From the NCBI GenBank assembly GCA_002420015.1, contig DIHF01000038.1, forward strand, positions 1 through 44,387: 44,387 bases of DNA, written 5' to 3'. The notes beneath the pieces are model-generated. The model did not search any database and was not told the origin of the DNA. It saw only the letters and a list, made by a program, of their open reading frames with translations. The position numbers and the translations under genes were made by a program. Of this stretch, positions 23,787 through 31,237 are shown piece after piece (positions within the stretch are counted from its first letter, which is position 1; each line of letters begins with the position of its first letter). The stretch is from Micavibrio sp. UBA5703 (GTDB lineage Bacteria > Pseudomonadota > Alphaproteobacteria > Micavibrionales > Micavibrionaceae).

Positions 23787-26700
23787 ATGGTTGACGACAC
23801 GACACTGGAGAACCGTTCCAAACCAGCCGAAGGCGATAAAAAGATCGCCGCGCCGGATCAGCACAACTTCTGGAACAACACAGAATACGGCGCGACGGAC
23901 AAACTCCCCTCCCTCTTTGCAAATGAACTGACCGAAGAGCAACTGCTGAAAGACCCGCGCTGGATCAAGGCTTCGCGTGAAATCTACAAGCTCAACAACA
24001 AGGACGATCCGACGGCCCTGACAAAACTCGAATACATGTCCGATGCCGAAATCGCGCAGGAGGGCCTGAGCTACTACGGCCAGTTCAATTACAACATGGC
24101 CAATATGGCCTACGAAACCGCCCAGTTCGTAAAAGACGCCTCGCCCGAACAGAAAAAAGCCTTCCTGTTCATGATGGACGCCTACGATCACAAAAACCAG
24201 TCTCTGGCAGGATGGGGCCGCGCCATTGGAAACATGCTCTGGGACCCCACAACATATGTCGGCCTTGGAACGTTCGGCGTTGGCGTCGCCGCCAGAGAGG
24301 GCGCGAAGACGGCGGCAAAAACATCCCTTAAAGAAGTCCTCAAGAAAGCCGTTGCCACGGGCCTGACCGCCGAAGTCAAAACCGAACTCAAAAACAACGC
24401 CGCCCTCCAGACGGTTAAAGCCGGCGCGAAAATCGGCGCGATCGAAGGCGGCTTCTATACCACCACCACTGATGCCCTGCAGCAGAAAATCGAAATGGAT
24501 ACAATGGCCGCCAACGGCACACTCATCAACGATTTCCGCAGCGGCAATTTCAGCTTCTCGCGCCTGCTTGAGCATGCAGGCTACGGCGCGGCCTTCGGCG
24601 GCGGCATCGGCGGCACCGCCCCCGTCGCCATCTCCGCCATCGGCAAAAGACTGAAATCCATTTTCGGCTTCAACGCCTCCCCCGCGCTGAAAGAGGTCAC
24701 GGCCCTGCACGGGGAAAAAGTCATTCTCAATGCCGATGGCACTATCAGATCCATAAATGGCGAAGCAGTAAAACCCGGAAGATTTTTTCTTGATGCCGAT
24801 AACGAAGTTATGCCGAACCTTGCAATGGCCGGCGGCAACGATTCCCCGCCCGTTGGCAACGTGCCGACCCCGGAAGGCGGCAACAACACAGGCAGGCAAG
24901 GCCAAGGCACGACTATCAATAACTACAGCGGCCCTGTCACTATAAATAATTACAACGGTCCTGCGCCGTCTGGACAAGCCACCCCTGCCCCGCACACGCA
25001 AGGCGCCGCCGCAGAACAGGTACAACCTGCTTCCAAACCGACAGAAAGCAAAGTCGCTACGGAGGCATCCGAGCCTGTGACGTCCGCACAAAAAGAAGTG
25101 CCGAAACAAGAATCAACAACCGAACAAGTGTCGCCATCTGACAACCAGATAACTGTCCTTGAAACAACAAAAGGACCTGACGGCACCCATCGGCACGATC
25201 CGCAGACACAGCCGGATGATTCAGCCGGGCAAGAAATGCCCTTACATGACGGAGACGGAGAATTACTGCGCAATCCTGAAGAAAAGCAGAAGCAACGCAG
25301 CGCTGCCGGACAGCAAACCCAGACAGGTCCTTCAGGCAGCGATGGCCCTCCAGGCGAGCCAGCCACCCCACCCCCGGACGCAGGGCAAGCCCCAAATAAT
25401 ACAGGCGGAACCGGGCCGTCACCGACCGGAAAGCTAATCCCGCTTCCTAAAAGAACTTGGTGGCATACGGCCGCCTACGTCCTGTCTATCCCCAGACGCC
25501 TGCCGTGGATCGGCGACAACGCTGCTGACGCATCAAAGTTTCTCCCTAATGACCTTGCCTTTGGAAAATACATAAAGGGCGTTATAAAAGGCATAGACGA
25601 GAAAATTGTCGGCAACAATCTCGTTGAATCTTTCAAAAAACTGGAAAAGGACATGGAGATTCTTTCTCTGAGGGCACATGATCCTTCAAATGGCATAACT
25701 GTCGAAGTAGCCAAGGCCGAAAGCATAAAAATTATTAAGGCATTTGTGGATGCACATCATAAAGATTTAAAAAAGTTTTCCGCAGACATTAATCCTATCA
25801 TTGATGAATTGGAACTCGAACATGGCATTGCCAAAGTTTTCGAAGATGCAAACAGAAACGAGGGTGGGTATGCCTTTGGAAAACGAGAAGGCAACGGCAA
25901 AGCAGGACAACTAAAAATTGACGAACTGATTGCGCGCTATAACGAGAAATGGCCCGGAACTTTAGATGCATCCTACGCCAAAAAAATGGAGTCCAATTTC
26001 AAAAATGGAACAAAAGGCTATTTTAGGCTGAAAGCCAGCCAAGCCCAAGCCATGTTGGACTATGCACGTGATTTAAGGGATGTATCTACAAGACTTGCCA
26101 AAGTTCAAGATGGAAATCCTGATTTTCTTGAGCTTTATAAGAAAGATTTCACAAGCATTCTGGAAGGAAAAACCGACAGCGCGAGCGTTGCAGATGCCCT
26201 TAAAAAAAGCCTGTGGGAAATAAAAAAACTGACGGGAAACACGAACCAGGAACTGTCCTCAAATGCCGAACAAAGGCTCAAGGATATGCCCCGTACAGAA
26301 GGTATGGCGCGGGTGAAGGCACTTGCCAAATGGCTGTGGCCAAATTGGTTAGGGGGCGGCAATAGCCGCAGTAACTACTTGGAGAACCTTGAAGCACAGC
26401 AACGCATGTTCGACATTGGCTACTACAACAGGCACCGCAGGATAACACCCATTGTCAAGGGTGATGAGATGGACAACCTTGAACGCATTGCCATTCAGAT
26501 AGAAGCTTTGAATTCCAAAGATCCCAAGACTGTTGAAACTAAGATTGAGGGCTTTATAAGGATTTCTTACGCCCTGGGAAGAGAGTGGGAGGGTATGAAA
26601 GCTCTGCAACGTCTGCAATGGATGATAGGAAAAAAGCCGGACAACCAAGTTGCTGAAAATATTAAAAGTACCCTAACGAACCGACCAAGGCGCGAAGATG

Positions 26701-29288
26701 AACGAACGCTGGATAAATTTCATTCTGGAGAGTATCTTAGCTTGGTACATGATAAAGCAGGTGAGGCAGCGGCACTAATTCTCCACAGCCCCCAAACATA
26801 CTCCCAAAGAGATGTTCTGAGAATATACACAGAATTTAGCAACATATTCTGGCACGGCAGGAGATTTGCGGGAGCTGGCGAAGTCGCTGCTCCTTTCACA
26901 AAGTACCACTACATCATGTTCAAGGAGAGGCTAAAAAATAATTTCTGGTCCTACATCAGCGGCGGCACAACTTTAGACAATCCAAACTTTGATCCATTGA
27001 AGGAACCTGGAACAGGCAACCTCCCCTACCACAACAAATGGAATTTTGGGTTGAGGTGGGGTGCAAAGCCTGCGGACATGAGCAGTTTTCAACACCTGAT
27101 GACGAATGCGCCAGTCTGGTACGCAGTCCCCTTCCGGGCTGTAACGTTTCCACTAGTCCCAGGCTACCTCCTCACAAAACAAATATTGGGAAACAATACT
27201 TTCAAGACTGTAACAAAAACCCTCCTGAAATTTGGAGCACCGCTGGCGATATTGGAAGAAGGCGCAGAATTGCTGCCCGATGCCGCCAAACCCGATTGGG
27301 CAACAAATGAAAAAGGAAACTTTGTCGTGCCCGGTACAAACATCGATCTGGATATCGGATCGCGCTTCTTCCTTGCGCCCGCAATATACTTGGCGGATTT
27401 GACTACCACACCCATGCGCGCCAATATTGCCGCCCTGCAATGGTCAACGAAGAAACTCACAGACGTCGACCCCTTGTTCGGATTCAATCCTTGGAATCTC
27501 AGCCTGAATAACGATTATTTCAGCCTTTCCGATATCAATTCCGGCGCGATGGCCTTGCCGCTTATCGGCACGCCGTTTGGCGACCGTGGTGAGCCAAATG
27601 AGAAAAAAGAGCCGGAAAATCCTGAAACAAAACAGGGTGGAGATCCAAATCCAAACCCTGTTCAGCCATCCCCTGCTGCCAGCGGCGATACGACTTCATC
27701 CAGCCCGCATACTCCCGCTCCGCCTCCCGGCGGCGGCGGCAACGGCAGCCAGGTAGAAATCCGTCAGCATAGCGGCGACACACAGCCCCCCGCCAACACC
27801 GGAACGACCGCACAGGACGCCGCAATCAAGGAAAAGAAAGAGGCGTTAGCCAAGCTGGACGCACAGGGCGATAACATTACGCTCGATGATGCGGTTATAC
27901 GAGAAAATCTAAAACAAGAATTAGAGCAGCTCGAAGAAGCCAAAAAACGCGCCGCCGCACAAGCTCAGGCCAAAAAAGACGGCAAGCCCGAAGGCGCGGT
28001 GATGACCCCGCTCGTCATGAGGAATCAGCTCGAGAAAGATAAAGCATACATCGAAAAATCCGCTATCGACCACTCGGATAATAACAACATCAAGGGCAGA
28101 ATCCTGGCGGATATCGACAGCGCCATTGCCGGGCTTGGTAGTGACAACCCGAGCGCTGCGGCCAAAGACGCTGCGCTGAAACAGATGGCCAGAATCAATG
28201 AGATCAGAACCAACTACGACAATCTCGACGATGCCATTTTCAACCTCGGCAAGTTTGAAAAATTCGTCAACGAGTCGGGCGCGGACAAAACCACGCTCGC
28301 CGAAATCAAGGACGTAAGGGACCACTTGAGGGCAGGCAAAGTCGACCCCAACTACGCCGTAGACGCATTGAAATACGCCAAAAAATTCCATGACAATCAC
28401 AACTGGGATGAAACGAAGTACAATTCCGGCAAAGCCCTCAAGAGCGTATGGGACGGGCTAAAAACCACCGAGTTCGAGGACCCCAACAACCCGCTCTACG
28501 GCACACTCAATCATAGCTGGAACGCTGCAGTCGGCTTTGTTGAATCGACAACGAACAGTGGCATGGGGCTATGGGGAGACATCACGTCAGGGAAAAAAGG
28601 CTCAAAGTGGCAAACGGCCACAAAATTCGCTGGCGGCCTTGTTGGCGCCTGGGTGGCCATGTCCTATATCGGCGAGTGGATCGACCAAACGCCCATCCTC
28701 AACATTCCGGGCATCAAGCAGCTCCTGAAACTCGCGCTGTTTGTCGGTATCCTCATGGGCGGTGCCAAGCTCATGGAAAGCTTCATGGACACCAAGGCCG
28801 CCATCCAGACGGACAAGGACTCGCGCCATGTGCCATCCTCCTTTACAGATACAAAGTACAACATCAAAGCAAGGGAAGGAAACAAGCCCGAAAGTTCCGG
28901 CGATACGGAACAATCCGTCGAACTTGGCGGCGGTTCCGCCTCCACTCAATCCCACAGCGGCAAAACGCCGAAAACCGTTGCGCTAAACAAGGAAGAAAAC
29001 GCCGTCGTCCAGGCATTGATCGAAAACACACGCGATGCTTCCGGCAGCGCATCGCAAGGATCGGGCACCCATGTAGCTCGTGAGTTTGACAATGGCGCCT
29101 ATGTCAAGATGGGCGGCGGCGACCACTTCCCGGTCAAAGATCCCCTGTTCGGCCACGGCGTTCTGGGCCGCGAGCAGATTCCGCACAACGACAATGCCGA
29201 TAGCACGCCGCTGGAAAAAACCCTTGTTATGGCTGGCCTCCGCACGCCGGGATACGCGCTGGCCGGCCCGACGCTGGAGATGAGATAA
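23787..29288 (+). CDS. Giant modular protein of unknown function, 1833 aa
   Basis: I cannot assign a family. In order the protein shows these parts. A soluble helical N-terminus (1-150) comes first. Residues about 151-285 have several Gly/Ala-rich hydrophobic stretches (DPTTYVGLGTFGVGVAAREG, GYGAAFGGGIGGTAPVA), reminiscent of membrane-active ejection proteins of podophages; this resemblance is weak. A Pro/Gln/Thr linker (about 350-550) contains a short repeat INNYSGPVT/INNYNGPAP. A large helical core (about 550-1260) is encoded by clearly AT-richer DNA. A second Pro-rich linker spans about 1268-1338. A charged coiled coil spans about 1340-1400, followed by another helical region. Two membrane helices lie at about 1613-1632 and 1643-1663, with a Gly/Ser-rich tail after them. 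No signal peptide is seen. The ribosome-binding site GAGAGGG precedes the ATG. It is part of the 22980-30524 run. Confidence 0.8.
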   Translation: MVDDTTLENRSKPAEGDKKIAAPDQHNFWNNTEYGATDKLPSLFANELTEEQLLKDPRWIKASREIYKLNNKDDPTALTKLEYMSDAEIAQEGLSYYGQFNYNMANMAYETAQFVKDASPEQKKAFLFMMDAYDHKNQSLAGWGRAIGNMLWDPTTYVGLGTFGVGVAAREGAKTAAKTSLKEVLKKAVATGLTAEVKTELKNNAALQTVKAGAKIGAIEGGFYTTTTDALQQKIEMDTMAANGTLINDFRSGNFSFSRLLEHAGYGAAFGGGIGGTAPVAISAIGKRLKSIFGFNASPALKEVTALHGEKVILNADGTIRSINGEAVKPGRFFLDADNEVMPNLAMAGGNDSPPVGNVPTPEGGNNTGRQGQGTTINNYSGPVTINNYNGPAPSGQATPAPHTQGAAAEQVQPASKPTESKVATEASEPVTSAQKEVPKQESTTEQVSPSDNQITVLETTKGPDGTHRHDPQTQPDDSAGQEMPLHDGDGELLRNPEEKQKQRSAAGQQTQTGPSGSDGPPGEPATPPPDAGQAPNNTGGTGPSPTGKLIPLPKRTWWHTAAYVLSIPRRLPWIGDNAADASKFLPNDLAFGKYIKGVIKGIDEKIVGNNLVESFKKLEKDMEILSLRAHDPSNGITVEVAKAESIKIIKAFVDAHHKDLKKFSADINPIIDELELEHGIAKVFEDANRNEGGYAFGKREGNGKAGQLKIDELIARYNEKWPGTLDASYAKKMESNFKNGTKGYFRLKASQAQAMLDYARDLRDVSTRLAKVQDGNPDFLELYKKDFTSILEGKTDSASVADALKKSLWEIKKLTGNTNQELSSNAEQRLKDMPRTEGMARVKALAKWLWPNWLGGGNSRSNYLENLEAQQRMFDIGYYNRHRRITPIVKGDEMDNLERIAIQIEALNSKDPKTVETKIEGFIRISYALGREWEGMKALQRLQWMIGKKPDNQVAENIKSTLTNRPRREDERTLDKFHSGEYLSLVHDKAGEAAALILHSPQTYSQRDVLRIYTEFSNIFWHGRRFAGAGEVAAPFTKYHYIMFKERLKNNFWSYISGGTTLDNPNFDPLKEPGTGNLPYHNKWNFGLRWGAKPADMSSFQHLMTNAPVWYAVPFRAVTFPLVPGYLLTKQILGNNTFKTVTKTLLKFGAPLAILEEGAELLPDAAKPDWATNEKGNFVVPGTNIDLDIGSRFFLAPAIYLADLTTTPMRANIAALQWSTKKLTDVDPLFGFNPWNLSLNNDYFSLSDINSGAMALPLIGTPFGDRGEPNEKKEPENPETKQGGDPNPNPVQPSPAASGDTTSSSPHTPAPPPGGGGNGSQVEIRQHSGDTQPPANTGTTAQDAAIKEKKEALAKLDAQGDNITLDDAVIRENLKQELEQLEEAKKRAAAQAQAKKDGKPEGAVMTPLVMRNQLEKDKAYIEKSAIDHSDNNNIKGRILADIDSAIAGLGSDNPSAAAKDAALKQMARINEIRTNYDNLDDAIFNLGKFEKFVNESGADKTTLAEIKDVRDHLRAGKVDPNYAVDALKYAKKFHDNHNWDETKYNSGKALKSVWDGLKTTEFEDPNNPLYGTLNHSWNAAVGFVESTTNSGMGLWGDITSGKKGSKWQTATKFAGGLVGAWVAMSYIGEWIDQTPILNIPGIKQLLKLALFVGILMGGAKLMESFMDTKAAIQTDKDSRHVPSSFTDTKYNIKAREGNKPESSGDTEQSVELGGGSASTQSHSGKTPKTVALNKEENAVVQALIENTRDASGSASQGSGTHVAREFDNGAYVKMGGGDHFPVKDPLFGHGVLGREQIPHNDNADSTPLEKTLVMAGLRTPGYALAGPTLEMR

Positions 29289-29355
29289 GACGGGACAACA
29301 CCATGAGTATACATAAAAATATGCCGACGCCTTTACCCTCACGGAGAGCGGTGTT

Positions 29356-29832
29356 ATGATTCGCGGTGGGCAACACGTCACTTCCGGCGCACTGTCCCTT
29401 TCCGAAAAGGCCGTTCTGGCGAGCATATTTATGGCAGGCAACAAAGGCGACAATCAGGGCTCCAAAGGCTCGATCCGGGACGACTGGGGCGCGGGCAGCG
29501 GTAGCGGCGGCGGCAGTTCTGCACCGAAGGCCTTTTTCTCGCCGGACGATTTCGACATCTACGTGAACAAGATCACGGGGGAAACGTACATCTTCCACGG
29601 GCCGGATCTGCCCCACCCTGTCGAGCGGCTGGAATACGACCCGGAAAGCTACCGCGTCACGGTGGTCACGAAGGACGGAAAGAATCTCGATCTGGGGGTA
29701 AAAATCCAGTGGCTCGTACGCCCCTATTTTTCCAGGGCGCGGCAGGTTTTTATCGTCAAGACGAAAAACGGCGAATCCGTTGATGGCATTGAAGTTCCGA
29801 TGACCGTCAAAGGCGAAAAAGTTGAAAATTAG
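29356..29832 (+). CDS. Small protein of unknown function, 158 aa (paralogue of next gene)
   Basis: I do not recognise the family. The N-terminal 55 residues are Gly/Ser-rich and probably flexible (DDWGAGSGSGGGSSAPKA). The C-terminal 100 residues form a beta-rich domain: DIYVNKITGETYIFHGPD, VERLEYDPESYRVTVVTKDG, then a predicted helix and RQVFIVKTKNGESVDGIEVP. This domain aligns by eye over its full length with the product of the next gene, sharing the order FH, LE-D-E, DG, QV, VP. GGAG lies nine bases before the ATG at 29356; a later start at 29431 is possible. The gene begins 67 bases after the giant gene and is probably co-transcribed with it. Confidence 0.7.
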   Translation: MIRGGQHVTSGALSLSEKAVLASIFMAGNKGDNQGSKGSIRDDWGAGSGSGGGSSAPKAFFSPDDFDIYVNKITGETYIFHGPDLPHPVERLEYDPESYRVTVVTKDGKNLDLGVKIQWLVRPYFSRARQVFIVKTKNGESVDGIEVPMTVKGEKVEN

Positions 29833-29909
29833 GCCCCGGAATTTTGCATCCGGCAAGGGCGGTATGGTAAAATATAGTATAAAAGATTTGGGTGTTCAGT
29901 GTGTAAAAA

Positions 29910-29928
29910 GGGGCATATAATAAGCCCC
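29910..29928 (+). promoter_or_regulatory. Hairpin covering the ribosome-binding site of the 121-aa gene
   Basis: GGGGC and GCCCC pair across a nine-base AT loop (ATATAATAA), ending directly before the ATG. Opening of the stem would be needed for ribosome access. A regulatory role is inference. Confidence 0.4.
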
Positions 29929-30294
29929 ATGACAGAGAAAGAAAAATCATACGCTGAACGTCCGCCCGTCGGGAATTTGACCGACTTTGTATACGGTGTT
30001 GATTCAGAAGGCGGCCTGCATATAGAGGTCGCGGTTAAGGAGGACGGAAAGGTTGTTTTGTTTCATGACAAGGTCTTCAAAAACGAGTTGTCGTGGCTGG
30101 AGTTCGATCTTGAAACAAACGAACTGAATTTTGTGCTTGATGATGGCGATATAAGGGATATTGGTTTACCCCTCTCGAAATCTGTCGCCAAGCACATGCA
30201 GAACTCCCATCAGGTACTGATGGTTTTGATAGACGACAAAACCGGTGATGCAAAAGAAGGGAACTACGTTCCACTCATCATACACCGGAGATAA
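29929..30294 (+). CDS. Small protein of unknown function, 121 aa (paralogue of preceding gene)
   Basis: This protein carries the same domain as the 158-aa neighbour: VVLFHDKVFKNELSWLEFD aligns with TYIFHGPDLPHPVERLEYD, and QVLMVLIDDKTGDAKEGNYVP with QVFIVKTKNGESVDGIEVP. It lacks the Gly/Ser-rich N-terminal region and its DNA is AT-richer, so the duplication is old or the two copies came from different sources. The ATG at 29929 is preferred over a GTG at 29899. However, the bases just before the ATG form a GGGGC...GCCCC hairpin that would bury the only purine-rich ribosome-binding sequence. No membrane segment or signal peptide is seen. Confidence 0.7.
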   Translation: MTEKEKSYAERPPVGNLTDFVYGVDSEGGLHIEVAVKEDGKVVLFHDKVFKNELSWLEFDLETNELNFVLDDGDIRDIGLPLSKSVAKHMQNSHQVLMVLIDDKTGDAKEGNYVPLIIHRR

Positions 30295-30353
30295 AAAAAC
30301 AGAGTAAGCGGTTAAGAGTAGAGTAAATATAAAACAAAAAAGAGGAGTGTGTA

Positions 30354-30524
30354 ATGGCCAAATATAGTGATTTGAAAGCTGAGTTTTCAGCGGCAAGCAT
30401 GTCTTTATATGTCCCCGGAAACGGTGGCAAGACTCTTGAAACCAAAGGGTTCGGCATTATGCCGGATGCGAAATCAGACCTTGGTGCCAATCTTGGTGTT
30501 GACCTGAAACCTCCGCAAGTCTAA
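30354..30524 (+). CDS. Small protein of unknown function, 56 aa
   Basis: A short open frame begins at an ATG preceded by AGAGGAG at a good distance, one of the strongest ribosome-binding sites in the window. The product starts MAKYSDLKAEFSAASMSLYV and continues with PGNGGKTLETKGFGIMPD and ends LKPPQV. It is neutral, soluble and Gly-rich with no signal peptide. Codon third positions look like coding sequence, and the frame stops just before a GC-rich hairpin. It is the last gene of the 22980-30524 run and is easily missed because of its length. Function is unknown. Confidence 0.65.
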   Translation: MAKYSDLKAEFSAASMSLYVPGNGGKTLETKGFGIMPDAKSDLGANLGVDLKPPQV

Positions 30525-30544
30525 AAACCATCGCCATTACAAAA

Positions 30545-30590
30545 GCCCCCTCTCCCTTCAGGGAGAGGGCCGGGGTGAGGGTGATAAAAG
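30545..30590 (+). repeat. GC-rich palindromic repeat ending the cluster
   Basis: CCCTCTCCC and GGGAGAGGG pair around TTCA at 30548-30569, followed by CCGGGGTGAGGG. This sequence type is a widespread bacterial intergenic repeat. The stem could stop transcription of the unknown cluster, although no T-tract follows. Confidence 0.65.
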
Positions 30591-30644
30591 CCAGAACAAA
30601 CGCCCCGTTATTCGTTTCCGCACCCCTTCCATTCGCGGAAAAAA

Positions 30645-31151
30645 CTACCCGCACCAGACCTTGGTCACGATCTCCTGACGGTCGACCTCGATATTGAGCA
30701 CCAGGGGGCTACCACCGGGCGGCACCTTTCCGGTTCCGCTCCCCGGCACAATGACCCGGTAGGGCAGCATATGGCGCTTCAGTAAAGGCCTCGGCAACGG
30801 CTTGCCGACCCAATCGGCAAAATCGCACGCCTTCAGCTTTTCCATCGGGATGGTCTCCTCCGGCGGCGCGATCGCCCCGCCCCTGCCCCTTGCGGCTGCC
30901 TTGAGGGGGGCCGGGACTTCCGCCTGCTGCTGCTGAGCGGCGGGCGCGGCCTCTGGCTGTGACTGGGGCGGAGGGGCCGGATCATCCCGGAAAACATACT
31001 GCACCAGAACCGCCAGAAACGGCACCAGCAAAAGCCCCAGCCACACCGCTGGCGGGATAACGACCGGCTTTTCCGGCGGCCTTTCCCGTTTTGGCTTTTT
31101 GGGCTTTGGCTCTGGCGGGCCTTCTGGGGGCTTGTTTTTATTCGCGTCCAT
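30645..31151 (-). CDS. Membrane-anchored I78-type peptidase inhibitor domain protein
   Basis: This 168-aa protein starts with a Pro/Lys-rich cytoplasmic tail. One membrane helix follows (VWLGLLLVPFLAVLVQYVF, about residues 36-54), then a Pro/Gln/Ala-rich periplasmic linker. The C-terminal domain of about 60 residues matches the peptidase inhibitor I78 family: a Cys in LKACDFADWVGKPL, PYRVIVPGSG, then PLVLNIEVD and the terminal KVWCG, giving the conserved Cys pair. Family members inhibit serine proteases. Anchoring by a transmembrane helix, rather than secretion or lipidation, is less usual. It is divergent from lepA, with about 85 bases between the two starts. Confidence 0.75.
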   Translation of the reverse strand: MDANKNKPPEGPPEPKPKKPKRERPPEKPVVIPPAVWLGLLLVPFLAVLVQYVFRDDPAPPPQSQPEAAPAAQQQQAEVPAPLKAAARGRGGAIAPPEETIPMEKLKACDFADWVGKPLPRPLLKRHMLPYRVIVPGSGTGKVPPGGSPLVLNIEVDRQEIVTKVWCG

Positions 31152-31237
31152 GCCCGATCATACCCCCGTCCAGCCCCCCGGATCAATCCGGTATTAATCC
31201 TTGGAATAAGCCGCGCAATCGGGTAAAACCCTCCCTC

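Noticed and set aside
23700..25109. 469-codon minus-strand open frame
   Set aside because: It lies antisense to the giant gene's N-terminal part. The low-complexity Cys/Gly/Arg-rich translation has no family features.
22980..30524. Prophage or prophage remnant
   Set aside because: Apart from a weak resemblance of the giant protein's N-terminal block to ejection proteins, there are no integrase, terminase, capsid, tail or lysis genes and no attachment repeats.
31091..31237. 49-residue N-terminal extension of LepA
   Set aside because: It overlaps the divergent I78 gene and precedes the invariant LepA N-terminus.
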